Source: Glossina fuscipes (lineage: Eukaryota; Arthropoda; Insecta; Diptera; Glossinidae). Taken from it: a stretch of 64,000 nt of DNA. Shown here piece by piece: positions 1 to 12,169 of this stretch (positions are counted from its first letter, which is position 1; every line of letters begins with the position of its first letter). Location: positions 45,915,475 through 45,979,474 of the forward strand of contig NW_023998415.1 of assembly GCF_014805625.2 (NCBI RefSeq), in the 5' to 3' direction. The notes below the pieces were generated by a model, which was not told where the DNA came from, searched no databases, and saw only the letters and a program-made list of their open reading frames with translations. A program made the position numbers and the translations under genes.

Positions 1-1194
1 AAGAAGTAAACGCCACTGTATTAATGGGAGTAAAGTAAATGTATTGTAAATGAATAAGTGTGCAGCATACCTATATAGAGCCACACATTTACATTCACAT
101 TCACACTCGTACTCACTCTTACATAAGCACATATATATATATATATGTGATATATGTAAATATGTATTGTAAAGCTGTAAACAACCCCACAATTGTTGGG
201 GTGTGTTCTGCGTATGTATTCGCGCGTAGACATACAGGCGAGAGTTTGTTTTGCGAAACCAGTCGAAAAGTGTAAATGTGTTTGGTAGTTAGCCGAATAG
301 ATATTAGCAAGCCTGCCTCCCCTTCGCACACGGAATATGAATTGTGTTAATGTGTGCGCTTGTGCATGTTTGTGGGAAAGTAGTTTCGTATTACTCCAAG
401 GTTAGAAGAATATTGTATATACATACGTTTCCGTTATGCGCGCCATATGAAACGTAAAGAAACCATAGAATGTATTACACGAGCTGTCGGAGCTCTTGTG
501 TGTGCTTGAAAATTTTTTGTGTATAACATTACATAACCTAAGGCTTAGGGTTTATATGCTTATCAAGGCTTTTTAGATTTTCCCCAATTACCTTTCCCCC
601 CCAAAAAAAAACGCGTGCACACACATACATACACACACAATCACATACACATGCTCACATCACTGTGATATTGTGATGGCATTTTTCTTGTTTTATGTTA
701 ACGTCAGCTGTTTGCATTTTTGTTGGCTGCTCTATAATAAGGGGTGTTTTGGTTTTATTGTTCATTACTTTTGTGCCTGTCGTTGTTTGTGCGACTTTAT
801 GTGGGTGTTGTTGCCGTATGTTTGCATACATTTAAATATTTTTGCAGGTGTTTAAGTAAATTTTTCATTTTTCTTATTTATATTTAAACAAATGTCTGTC
901 AGAGTTTTGTGTGCATTACGTTAATGAATCAAAAGTACCCATGAAAGTTGCACGAAAGGGTTAGAACGCGGAACTGATATAGAATGTAGTCAGCGTGCAT
1001 AGTCCATGGAATGTCTTTTCATTTTAAAGACGCTTGTAAAAAATATTGCCACAATTTTTTTTTTTTTTCTTTTTTTCTTTTTTATAAAATTTTAACTAAT
1101 TAATTAAAATAATTTTAATATAATTTCTCTTTTCATAATATATATATATATTACGAAGAGGTCGATTAAGGTAGAAATTATATGTTTGAAAATC

Positions 1195-1195
1195 A

Positions 1196-1232
<37 letters not shown>
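1195..1232. repeat. (TA)n microsatellite
   Basis: About 19 alternating TA units with one C interruption. A shorter TA run lies about 50 bp upstream at 1138-1151. Confidence 0.9.
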
Positions 1233-1233
<1 letters not shown>

Positions 1234-1860
1234 GAAATTATGTCAATTTTATTATTAAACCATTGTTTATAGAGAAACAACAATCGCTTCTGCACCCGCT
1301 GTTCTAACAGGATTTTGATTAAATTTTTTTTTTCAAATTTTTTAATAATTTCTCGTTTTAAATATAAATGTAAACACAAGACAACAAAATCACTTAAAAA
1401 ATATTAATATACGTTTAGCTATAGTCTAAAAAATATTTGCAATAATACCAAGTTTTTTAGAGAAGGAAAAAAAGAAAAGAAAAAAAATTAATAATAAAAA
1501 AATAAAAAACAAATCACCATAAAATATTAATAACAAATATTTATAAAATTGTTTAAGACACCGATCGACTGTACGATCGACCCCCTATGGCGTATGAGCG
1601 TTTATAATAATTTGGACGCTTGTTGTTTATTTCTGTTTAGAGTGTTTCTCTCTAAACCAGACATAAAGACGTACACAGTGGCGCACACACATTCACATAT
1701 ATATATATATATGTGTATATATATACCAACATACATACGTACGTACATACATTAGAGGCACTTACATTACTTAGTTGTGAAAACCGTTTAATACCAACTA
1801 CTTACTACACCGGTACCATATTAATAACGATAACAACGAGAATGAATTAATATGAATCGG

Positions 1861-1908
1861 TAAATAAATAAATGAATGAATGAATGAATGAATGAATGAA
1901 TTAATGAA
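1861..1908. repeat. (AATG)n microsatellite
   Basis: Begins as AAAT units and becomes a clean array of about eight AATG units before decaying to ATTAATG. Confidence 0.9.
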
Positions 1909-2750
1909 TATTTTTTAACTGGGTAATGTATAGTTCATCTGAATGGCGTTAATCACCTATTTCAATAGTTATTTAACTACCATAGCCTCCGTTGTGCATA
2001 GAAGAAAAAAAAAATAAAAACTGTCTAATAGAGTAGCCAGACATAGCTTGTTAACTACATATGCATATATATACGTTTGTTTGTTTGCTTGCATTTATTA
2101 TTTATTAAATTGTTTTCAATATTAAGGTGTTATTTACTATTTATACAAATTCAAATCGACCATTACATGAATAATATTTCTCATAACGTATACCAATCAA
2201 TTTCCAGGTATATTAGTTCTCTTCCATCGCTTGCATAAACTTATCTACAGAATGAGAAAATAAACAAAATCTAAAATTTATTACGAATTTTAACTAAAAT
2301 CGATATTCTCAGGAATTTATTTGTGTCTTTTATTTTTAGCTGATTGTGCCTTGATTCGATTTGTACTTCTTCACAGTGTATTCAAAAGAGCGTCCGGAGA
2401 CTTTGCCAAGTAATTGCGTCGGTGGTAGCGATGAGCGATTCGACTCACACAAATTCTAAGTTCATATGAAGAGTTTCACTTCATAATATCAAGCATGAGG
2501 AAGGAAATCGGAGTTTAAGCTGAGAACCTTTCGGCCAAAGGTAAGCTAACCGTGAAAGCATTTACAAAGAGAATTGAATAGCGGTACCCGGCTTAGGGTT
2601 CCAAATCATTACAATTACAATTTACGTTTTTTAAAGAATTTCTATTATCCTGCCGCTAATGAGTTATTCGCCATGTTATTTGCATGAAACTCATGCGTTC
2701 TTATGCTCATACATTCATTACAAACTGCGAAATTAAAGACGATCGGATAA

Positions 2751-2788
2751 CTCTCTCTCTCTCTCTCTCTCTCTCTTGCTCTCTCTAT
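2751..2788. repeat. (CT)n microsatellite
   Basis: About 13 uninterrupted CT units, then a TTG interruption and further CT units. Confidence 0.9.
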
Positions 2789-2877
2789 TCTAGAATTTTA
2801 TTATTATTAAAGGCTTTAAAGGGTTCGTCAATTTATGAAATTGAAGTCTTGCAAACGACAGGATCAAGTTAATACTC

Positions 2878-2917
2878 AATCATTCATTCACTCATTCATT
2901 CATTCATTCATTCATTT
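2878..2917. repeat. (ATTC)n microsatellite
   Basis: Roughly ten ATTC units with one CTCATT variant. The translation reads as repeated FIHS, which explains the open frame across it. The same motif recurs at the 100-N gap near 12044. Confidence 0.9.
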
Positions 2918-3228
2918 ATTATATTTTCGATGTAAAACTTATTCTCAGCTACAATGGCTTGCAAAATTATTTTTATTTATGTATTTGGAGGAATTTTTGT
3001 TGAACGTTTTATTTTTGTTTTTTATATTCAACTTAAAACGTCAGATGTTTTATATTAATATATAGTAAATGCTAAATATATTATTTCTATTTCTCTTTTA
3101 GTGTTTTTTTTTTATTATTTTTTTGCATTATACGTTTGGGGTGTGACAGTATGTGGTCCATTTTCTTGCTCTTAATGGCCTTTGCCGCCTGTCAGTCGAT
3201 ACCGTACCATATATTTAATATACGCTTT

Positions 3229-3253
3229 TATATATATATATATATATATATAT
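3229..3253. repeat. (TA)n microsatellite
   Basis: Twelve uninterrupted TA units. Confidence 0.9.
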
Positions 3254-3426
3254 CAGTTTATTTTCAGTCAGTGGGCTGGTTACTAAGTTCACCTTTATTT
3301 ATTTAAAATGCTTTTCATTAATTTTATTTCACTCTATGCACAAGTACATGAATCAAATTGTAATTTTCAGTGCAACGTTTAATTAATTTTGTATTTTGTA
3401 TTTTGTATTTATCCATTGCCGGAGGA

Positions 3427-3520
3427 TAGGGTGAAACTGACTTTATCATTCCGTATGCAATAATGAAACGTATGCTTCAGAGGGTCTACAAACCGTACAT
3501 ATTTTTGAAAAATATTAAAT
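3427..3520 (+). repeat. Family B (mini-me-like) repeat, degenerate partial copy
   Basis: Shares the block GGGT..A, then ATTCCGTATG-like sequence, then GCTTCAGAG followed by a (C/G)TATAAAC-like string with the better copy at 14769-14906. It breaks down before the GTCY-rich part. The assignment rests on this ordered resemblance only. Confidence 0.4.
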
Positions 3521-4189
3521 TCCATATTGTTTTAACCCTTCCTTTCCGTTCAATTGTTGAACTGCCATTACGTTTATGAAAAGCGAAGAAGAAATTAAAA
3601 AAAGAATTAATAAAAAATATTTTGACGGAAATCCTCCCATCGAATTTGAAATATATTTGTAACCACGCCCACAACTATCAACCAATTAAGTATAAATTTC
3701 AATTCAGCCGTAATTATACGAAAATGTGGAATGAAAATGAAAGCAATCGATGCGGGTGATGTCGACGCTTCATCATCTTTATGATCTTTTTTTTTTAAAT
3801 TAATCTAAGTAAGCAGATATTGGAGAGCAATATTTGCACCAAAGCGGATGCAGTTACTTTTCTTTCATGGTATGTTAAGTAAATTAATTATTTATTATAT
3901 CACATTAATGATGACAATTTCATCATTCGTGTATATGATATAAGCCGTAGGTGGTAATTCGCTACAATTGTTTTAGATTCATTCCTATTACATCATAAAC
4001 GATACATGGAAGTGAGGTCAGAATAAATAAAAACAAAACCTCTTAAGATTGCGTAATAATCTTTTGTAGTATATAGAATATCAACGGGAGGTGTGTAAAT
4101 AGAAACGGTCAGACACGGGAAGAGGAGAAGGACGAAATGCTAATTATTTAGCCTAATTTTACGATGAATAACTTTATTTATACCCATCT
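3521..4189. other. Non-coding stretch, nothing recognised
   Basis: AT-rich sequence with no recognisable gene, RNA or repeat on either strand. The 62-codon minus-strand open frame at 3486-3674 has no familiar motif. Confidence 0.5.
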
Positions 4190-4335
4190 TAAGGGAGACA
4201 TTAAATTTGATAAAGATTTATAACGCTTAGAAATATACATATGTATAGATTTCATAACGTGTACATATTATCGATTAGCGTGAATAAGAGAATTCGATTT
4301 AGACGCATACGTAATACTATTTGCTTGTCTGCGTT
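4190..4335 (+). repeat. Family B (mini-me-like) repeat, degenerate copy
   Basis: Contains ATATGTATAG-like sequence, then AGCGTGAATAAGAGA and TTCGATTTAG. These match in order the AGCGTGAAATTTTGA / TTCGATTTAGCC core of the copy at 14769-14906, and a CTTGTCTGCG remnant replaces the GTCY tract. It is heavily mutated. Confidence 0.4.
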
Positions 4336-4791
4336 GAAGTTACAATTATGACCTTAAAATGTTGCTTAAACTTTTTCTTTCAGATTAAATTCCAAAATCA
4401 GGTAAATGTTTATTCAAAAACTAAAACAAACATTCATCATTTTCCCCTTTTTTGCCTAAATTAAAGGTTGGAGAATTTGAAAATCTCTACTTTTTGAAGT
4501 CTGAAGTCTTCTATTCTGAAGTTCCACTAGACCAGGGATTAAGCCATAGTTACATTTATATGTTTTAGATACGATATATGCCATACGACATGAGATATAA
4601 GGCACACGATATTCGACAAACAAGTTCATACGTTTATGGAAAGAACTAATATCACCACTATTTGACAACTGATTATCCGCAGTGATGGCTAATAGAAAGA
4701 TTCAGTGAAAACTGTATATGTAAACTATACTTTGCAGTACGTGTAATATCTAATAACTATAGGTATTACTTAGTAACGAATATACGCTGCA

Positions 4792-4875
4792 CTCTTTTTA
4801 CACGGTCTTTTTTACACGGTCTTTTTTACACGGTCATTTTATAGGGCTCTTTTTATACAGCCTTCCTTATACGGC
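4792..4875 (+). repeat. 14-bp minisatellite
   Basis: About six tandem units of CTTTTTTACACGGT. The first three are nearly perfect (units begin near 4793, 4807 and 4821). The following three decay progressively (CATTTTATAGGGCT, CTTTTTATACAGC, CTTCCTTATACGG). Confidence 0.85.
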
Positions 4876-6237
4876 CGATTTAGATATAACACTATCCACG
4901 AATTAGAGCAAACACACTCTCTTACACAAACTTTTGTTCTAGCACGAATCCAAAAAAAAAAAATTAATTTTTAATTCTAATTTTGGTAGTCTCACACAGC
5001 AACTTATAAATACGGCAACAAAATACAATTAAGAGAATACTGTGAGCAGAAGTCAGCCGGTTTATATCCATAAATATGCTAAAGACTTGCTCTACTGCTA
5101 CTTGGCTGTTAATAACGAATGAAATTCATCGTTTAAGTCAAATTCAACCGTTGTGTTAGACTTTCTCGGCATATTAACTGATGATAGCCATTTTGATTCA
5201 GTTTGTAATAAACGTGCGCGCTTGTTATCAAGTAGCGCCGGCTAGTTGGGACATTTTTATATTATATGTTGTATGTACTTATTGACTCAATTTTCACTGT
5301 ATGAACACACACATACAGTGAAAAAGTTTCACATATGAACGACTTTTATTTTTGTAAACATACATATTACAATATATATTTCATCATTACTTTTTTTACA
5401 CGGTTTTTTGAACAAATGTATAAAGTTTTTTTCCTTTTACAAAATTTTTTTCAGTTTGTCGAACATATTATCAAATTTACTCTATGTTGTATTATTTTAC
5501 ACGATTTGTTTTGCATGAATTTCTAAGGAACGCGTTTGCCTTTGAAAATGAAGGCAATTCGTGTATTAGATCAGAAAAAACTAAGTAATTAGGGTAGTTG
5601 ATAATAATATAATAACAGGCAGCAAAATTTCAGAGGCTTTTGATGCTTCGCTTATCAACAGTAGTCATAACGCTGTTAATTAACGGCCATTTGACTGTTA
5701 TATACTTATAAAAAAAGAAAAAAACCAACAAATTTCCATTTGACATTTCTAATTTCACTCAATATTTACGGTGACGACGGTGAATGTAGTTTGCTTGGTA
5801 TCTGTTGCGTTCGGTCGAATGCTCTAATTTTTGCACATTTCTAGCAATATTGTTAAGAGGAGGAAGTAAAACTCGTTAAGAAAATAAATATTTATCAGTG
5901 TAATCGTACAATACATAATCTATATATTTCTCTCTTCCTCTTGAGCGAAATAATCATTAAAATTTAAATCGAATACTCAAATTTCAATTGAGCCCCGGAT
6001 AAACCCGAAGGACGTGTACGCAACAGCCTGTCAAAGCAAAATCTCTCTAATTTTAGATGTATCAATGTTTGCCAAGGGCAAGAGTGTTTGCTACACTACA
6101 CAATAGGAGAGACATTTATTAGAATTCAAAAATATTTGTTATTTTAGCTGAGTAGTGGGTAGTCGTTATACATATCGTTTGTATAAATATTTGATCTAAG
6201 CAAATGAACGTATATAGCGTATATGAAAACTTTAATA

Positions 6238-6272
<35 letters not shown>

Positions 6273-7189
6273 CCAAATAAATATCACGCAATTTGGTGAG
6301 CCACCCCTTTTTTTGAGTGAATGGTGTCATTTGTTTAGATATCAGGTTATACTACAAACTTTGACGATATACGGATTATGTGACCAACAGCTAGTAGAGT
6401 ATGTGCGAACAGTTGTTATTCCTTTTTAATCAACTTAATTGGAGAAGTTTTTTTTTCCGTCAAATAAAACTCATTACATTGGACAGTAGTTTTTGCTTAA
6501 TTGTAATTAAAGCATGAAAAATTCATCTCTTAAAACAATGATTGAAAAAGTAATGAATTAATTTTTTTTTTTTTTTTTTTAAGAACTTGCCTTGTATTTG
6601 TAGGATAATTGGATAAAAAATTGTGCATTAAAAGTTTTACTCACTCCTTCTATTTATTTCATATATAATATTTTTGTATGCATTTTTATATTTATATTTA
6701 TAAATATATGTTACGTACATTGATAAATTTCGTATATGCTTGGGCCTATACAGGCAAGTGACACCTCCTTAAGTTAATCTTTTCAAATATCATGTAGATC
6801 AACATTAAAAACTTACTCTTCGAGGAAAATCGAAAGAAAAAACAAGCGACGAAAGTTACATTCATCTGATCTTTTATGCACATCATATTTAACTCTATAA
6901 TAATGGATTTTCTTTATGTTTGGACGCATGACAATTTTTAACGCAATACCTACTGCAATTTAGAAGTTGTGAGCAAAAAACGCAAATTCTTTTACTTTTA
7001 AAGACAAACATTTTTCCAATCTATGTCAACTTATTGTGGGAGTACATTGCGCTAAGATCCGCCAAGATATCAAATTTTATTGCTATAATCAGGTGTTTAA
7101 GCTTTGCATGTTTGCGTCGGTTTAATGGTACATGGTATGCCGGCTGGTAGTATACTTTCGGTCTAAATGTATTCCTGATATTATCAATG
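4876..7189. other. AT-rich non-coding stretch
   Basis: No recognised gene. It contains a (TA)n array at 6240-6269 and a T-tract near 6561-6581. A lone TTTTACACGG motif, like the minisatellite unit, recurs near 5394-5405 without tandem copies. Confidence 0.6.
6240..6269. repeat. (AT)n microsatellite
   Basis: About 15 uninterrupted AT units. Confidence 0.9.
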
Positions 7190-7290
7190 TTGTGGTACAA
7201 GGGAATATTGAGTTTGCACGGACTTGAGATAGACCCGTCTTTTATTGTACCTAGTATTATAAGCTTGTCTGTCCGTCTGTCCCTCTCTCT
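7190..7290 (+). repeat. Family A repeat, internally deleted copy
   Basis: Reads TGTGGTACAAGGGAATATTG, then TTGAGATAGACCC, TCTTTTATTGTACC and a TCTGTCCGTCTGTCC tract. This is the same order as the best family A copy at 61244-61600 (hairpin, TTAAGATAGACGC, CCTTTTATTATACC, TCTGTCCGTC), but the segment after the hairpin is shortened. Confidence 0.55.
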
Positions 7291-9761
7291 GTTCTCTTGG
7301 CCTATTGTTTTCAATCTATAATTCGTAGTTTTTGATATATTTTGAGGGAAGCGGGTACACTACCAAATGACAAACGTCATTCAAATGATTCCGAGCGCTG
7401 AATCAGACCGCTTTTCCGATCCGAAAAGTCAAAATGTGGATAAGGCAATGTAGGGAGTTTAGTGCTGGGCCGTGGGATGTTGCGAACGTTTTAAAGAAAC
7501 GAAACAGTTGCTTACTGCGTTGTTAAAGCCTGAAGCAATTAAATAAAAATCACTGTATATAGCCGATAAATGAATGAAAGGTGTGGGAAAGATTTTATAA
7601 TGAGAAAGGGATGTTATTCCTTCCAATAATCATTGAACACATGCTCCTTTGCGTACAATTTCGTGCATAATGAAATGAAGAGACAGCGAAATCTTGGAAA
7701 AATTTTCATAAAAATGCATTTGTTTTAATTACTCTTTGAAAGCAACGATTTGGAAAATATATTAATAATTTGTATTTCTCTTCTGTTTGAGTATACTACC
7801 GTTCACTCTGGCAATGACAATTGTTTTAGTGCTCTTAACGATTCAGTTGCCTACAATAGGCTATGCATTCGTAAAAAATTTATATAACGTGTCATGATAT
7901 GCACGATTGCAAGCAACCCTTGATTAAAACATAAAAATCTGAACATACTTTTGTACAACTGTTTGTTATGCGATTCCTAAGCATCTTTGTTGAGTTCGTT
8001 GTTGGTGCTTTTCTTTTTTTTTTTGATTATCTTTTATCGAAATTGAAATTCTTTGCAAATAAAACACAACTGTTGTTATTGATTGTTGCAAGCATGCATC
8101 CTATACGATATGTTTCGTTAATATTTGAATTTGCTTCGCATTTGCTTTGTTAATCCTTGATTTTGTAAATTCTTTCCATTGTCGTATTGTTTCACTTAAG
8201 AGCGTGAGATGTGCTTGTCGTTTACCTCACATTGCGTGTATTGTTTAACATTCTTAACGTCGACGACATAAGCACTTCAGTATTATTGTCAATATTTGCA
8301 TACTTGCACGTTTTTTTCTCGCTTTTTCATTTTAATGAATTGTTAAATTTTTATTTATTCATTATCATTTATTCTTTTTCATCATACTGTTCAATTTCAT
8401 TACATATAGTTGTGACATATATTGTAGCGACTGTTGTTTGATTAAAGCAACTTTTGGGTGAACTTCTGAAATAATTAAAAATGCACGTGAAATCCCTTTC
8501 ACTTTGGGCTGCGTTTCGCATATCTAACAGCTGAAGAGGAAAATGCGATTGTAGAAAAGGACAAAAGAATAAAAAACGAAAAAAAAAGGAAAAATTTCGT
8601 GCGACGGGTAAGATTTCACGTTCATAGCGATCAGTTGCCAAATATTGATTCACATCGAGTTTGGTTAACTAACAAAGCTCGCACTAACTGTTGGTGCGAA
8701 AGCGCAAGTACATCAATTTATTTATGCTGAAAAGAGAAGAAAATATTGGATAAAATAGATTATGATGATTATATGATCATGTCATATATGCAGACATTTT
8801 ATCTTTAACGTGTGAATAGCAGCATTTCAAAAAAAAAAAAAAAAATGAGAAGAAAAGAGTTAAAGGGTTAAAGTTTTGATCAATGACGTGCTGATTGCAA
8901 ATCTCTGATGTCTGAGCAAAAAGGGTGACCATTTCGATGCGTTCACCGCGTACTCGTGACTAACATTTGTTTTCTTATCTGCAAAACTCTCCTAATGGCG
9001 TAAATATGAGTTTACCAGTGGCCACCAGCTGGCACGATTTTTCGCCTAAAAATCCCAAAAGTTGTCTAATGACCACATAATGCTTTTACCATCAAACTGG
9101 CAAAAAGTTCGTTGATAACAAGCCTATTGTGTATGACTTGAATAAAATAAAAATTTTTAACAATTTTTCAACATTTGTCCTTGTACCTATTTTACGTGTA
9201 TCTTGTTGCATAAATATATGAAACTTTAGTGAAAATTCAATTTCTTCATTGAATTGTTAAACAAAAAAAAAAAAAAAAAAAAAAAAATAATTTTTTTAAA
9301 AAATATTCTATCAATTTCATATACATACACACAAACGCTTCATTCAGCGGTACCTATCTTTTTCGGGAACTATTCTCGGAGACATTGCCTTCAGTTTCTT
9401 CGGCGAACTCTCTTTTATTGGCTTGAAAGACGCAAAACACTTTCCTCAACTTTGAAAGTTGGACTCTTAAATCACGAAGGGTTACATTTTCACTTAAAAA
9501 CTTCCGAATGAAGTTGTCCTTGAATTTCAGAACTCTACTTATACAATGAAACGGATTGTCGTCGAAATGTATGAATAAAAGTTTCATTAATGCATAACTC
9601 AATACCTTTGTACGATGTAAGGTCATCTTTCGTAAATTCGTCGCTCAAAAGCGTGAATAATGCTATATAATGTTCGCTATTGATTTGACTTTGTCCCGTT
9701 ATACAGAATTGCTAATGATTCTTATAATATATGCATTAAAAAATACGGTCGGAAGTCTCTC
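7291..9761. other. AT-rich non-coding stretch
   Basis: No recognised gene. It includes an A-tract at 9263-9287 and shorter A-tracts near 8830. Open frames here, including 8369-8653 on the minus strand, have no familiar motif. Confidence 0.6.
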
Positions 9762-9897
9762 TTCAGTCAATTTTTGGGTCATTTGGTCGTTTTGGACGGC
9801 TTTCGTCGGTTGCTATCCACTCAGCTGACTGACAATGTGACTGTGGGGCGCAGTGCTGAAACCAAGTTTTATCCATAGTCATAGCTTGCTGATGTGT
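9762..9897 (-). pseudogene. mariner transposase relic, first catalytic motif region
   Basis: Read on the minus strand, a 40-odd-codon stretch contains TMDKTW, then QSAEW, then RPKRP. This is the order and spacing seen around the first catalytic aspartate of mariner transposases (xxxDETWxHH...QSAEW...RPKK). The Asp codon is at 9873-9871. The Glu that normally follows is a Lys, and stops and loss of similarity follow on both sides. The enzyme would have catalysed cut-and-paste transposition at TA; this fragment is about a tenth of the usual ~345 residues and cannot function. The family is clear, the subfamily less so. Confidence 0.75.
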
Positions 9898-9903
9898 TGA
9901 TCA

Positions 9904-10404
9904 TTGTTCTCTCAAATCGAAGGTGAGCAGCGTAATACCCCTTTCGAACAGAGCCTTCTCATGAACAAATGTTTGTGCGAAATAGTGAATACACTGCCTT
10001 CTGATATCATTAACGCATTAGGTAGCGCGCGTTACATCCCTTTTCGGCATTTCATAACAATTTATTGCACGTTTTCTATGTTCTTTGGAAAAACTTCCAA
10101 ATCCGGTCAATCAGAGTGCTTCGCATTATCGCCGTTCCCATCTCTGCCATTCACTTTGATAGCGAAAGGTACAAATAACGTTCAACAAGCCGTTAATTTG
10201 CTTGCACCGTGTTTTTCTCCACTAAAATGCAATGCTTTGTCCATTGCTTTGCAATTTACAAACGTTGCGTCACCAAACAGAATTTGTGCTTGGAATATCA
10301 CGAAATTTCGTTACAACTCGTTTGAATGTTGTTCGTATTATCTAAAAATCCTACGCTTTCATCAATACGGACGACATTCATATGCCAATGAACGTGTGAA
10401 CTAA
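9904..10404 (+). other. Unassigned 166-codon open frame
   Basis: The longest uninterrupted frame in the window, opening just beyond the mariner relic on the opposite strand. It is Ser/Phe/Asn-rich with no motif I recognise, no clear signal peptide and no domain. I searched by eye for mariner motifs on the opposite strand through this interval and found none beyond 9897. It may be antisense to another decayed element or chance. No flanking splice or promoter evidence was found. Confidence 0.2.
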
Positions 10405-10466
10405 TTGATTGATGTGTTAAAAGTTATGTTCACCTATTCGTTGACCGATCGACCAATCGTTGATGT

Positions 10467-10545
10467 ACTAGCATCTAAGGCTAACGGCTTCATTAAATGC
10501 TCTACCTCGGTTGAGATTCGAACCCACGACTACTGAGTTATCAAT
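10467..10545 (-). mobile_element. tRNA-derived SINE, partial copy
   Basis: On the minus strand the sequence carries GTGGGTTCGAATCTCAA, a good RNA polymerase III B box (10525-10513). It is followed by GGTAGAG, AAGCCG and TTAGCCTTAGATGCTAGT. The same ordered blocks occur in the fuller SINE at 42814-42992, and similarity ends sharply after GATGCTAGT. The A-box half of the tRNA head is not recognisable here, so this copy is truncated or strongly diverged at its 5' end. No flanking duplications were found. Confidence 0.65.
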
Positions 10546-11943
10546 TTTTCGTGTGATTAATTTTTTCCATTTTGTACAGCATTGCCCATAGAATATACGT
10601 CAAGATCTTCGTACATTTGCCTGGTATAGTTTATGAGTAATGAACAAAATATCAGTTTTTTAATCCTTTTGCAAAAGATAGCTGTTCTCAGCTTACGTAG
10701 TGCTGTAGGCGTGTCCTTCGACCAAAAATGCATACAACAGACATTATACAGACGGATGGACAGCCATAGAAAAGTAACGATCAGTGCAGCAAATATATAT
10801 GTTTGCTAGTTTTCTCTAAAACACGCCCCTTTTTTTGTTATTTCTATTCTATTATTGTATTTCTAGGAGAAGTCATCAAATGGACATTGACACGATGTTT
10901 TTTAAATTGTCACAATTGAAAAAGTGAAGATACGAAATCCACGTTTGACACAAACAGTTCTTGATCGATTAAGATCCTATGGTTAAAAATGGATGTGATC
11001 TGTCTACGCGTCCAAGAAACTTAAGGAAGCCTGAAGAAATACCCTGACAATATTTTCAAATATTCATCTGTAGCTTTCGATCCAACGATCCGCCTACATG
11101 TTCGGTCCGAAAAGTCCGTAAACCTATAATACTATTAAGATGAGAGCGAAATGAAGGTCATGGTCGATTCGGCCACAGTCAAAATGATAATAAATCTGAA
11201 TTTATTGTTAATTAAATGAAATATCGATGTGGGCCTTGATCTGTGGCCAAGAATGAGCAATATATATGCAATGCGCTTCCATCGTAAGTTCTTTGAGAAG
11301 AGATGTAAGACGAGCAAATAGTCCTGGAAGTCTTGGCTCTACATAAATCTGGAAAGTTTAGTTTTTATAGAGCAGCAGTACCTCAAGGTAACGATTGAAA
11401 AAAAGGGGAACTTTTTCCTCAATTCTCGATAATATATAGTGGATGCTACTTCCCGTCCCCTAACGGACTTGTACACATTGAGATATCCGCAAAGAGGGAC
11501 AGTATGGGTCGTTAATTTTTTGCTTTGTTTTATTTAGTGGGCGTTTGACACTTGTCTGTTTTGGGGAGAAATGCTTTAACATGTGCACTAAAGTATAATT
11601 TATTGTCAAATATGAAGATCGTTGTGCTAACAGCATAGACAATTTTTAAAATATTTTTAATAAATATTTAAATTATGGCCGCCATCGCAACTCGAATCGT
11701 TGAATCGTTTTCGTTTGAATGATTTTTGTTGCGAGAAGATTTAAGATTTTCCGTTACACTGATTGTTTGTATGCGATACGAAAGCTGTTTTTCAATAAAA
11801 TCCCATAAATTTTATTAAATGGCAAGTGGGTGTTTTATTTGGTTTTATTTGGTCTGATGTGGTGGCCATATAATATAACAACATTACGTCAACTTGACAG
11901 GACATATGGGTCACAATAAAACGTTGTTAATAGCAGTAACAAT
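10546..11943. other. AT-rich non-coding stretch
   Basis: No recognised gene. A CAGACGGATGGACAG string near 10752-10766 resembles the GTCY tract of the fly repeats listed elsewhere, but the rest of the element is not recognisable. Confidence 0.55.
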
Positions 11944-12043
11944 NNNNNNNNNNNNNNNNNNNNNNNNNNNNNNNNNNNNNNNNNNNNNNNNNNNNNNNNN
12001 NNNNNNNNNNNNNNNNNNNNNNNNNNNNNNNNNNNNNNNNNNN
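11944..12043. other. Assembly gap, exactly 100 N
   Basis: A run of 100 undetermined bases, the conventional placeholder for a gap of unknown size. The right edge starts inside an (ATTC)n array, so the missing sequence probably includes more of that array. Confidence 0.98.
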
Positions 12044-12092
12044 TTCATTCATTCATTCATTCATTCATTGATTCATTCATTGATTCATTCAT
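12044..12092. repeat. (ATTC)n microsatellite at gap edge
   Basis: ATTC units with ATTG variants directly abut the N run. The true array length is unknown because its left end is in the gap. Confidence 0.9.
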
Positions 12093-12135
12093 CGTTGTAG
12101 TTATGCTATAAATGTAACAAATGTTATGGGAAGAG

Positions 12136-12168
12136 AAGCAGCAGCAGCAGCAACAACAGCAGCAGCAA
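12136..12168. repeat. (CAG)/(CAA)n trinucleotide array
   Basis: Interrupted CAG and CAA triplets, about ten units. Confidence 0.85.
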
Positions 12169-12169
12169 T

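Larger units (their letters stand above)
1..3426. other. AT-rich non-coding stretch with microsatellites
   Basis: No coding signal is visible. The stretch holds CA/TA-rich simple sequence around 60-175, 612-660 and 1683-1752, (TA)n, (AATG)n, (CT)n and (ATTC)n arrays listed separately, and a (TTTGTA)n run near 3387-3410. The short open frames here are translated simple repeats or chance. Confidence 0.7.
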
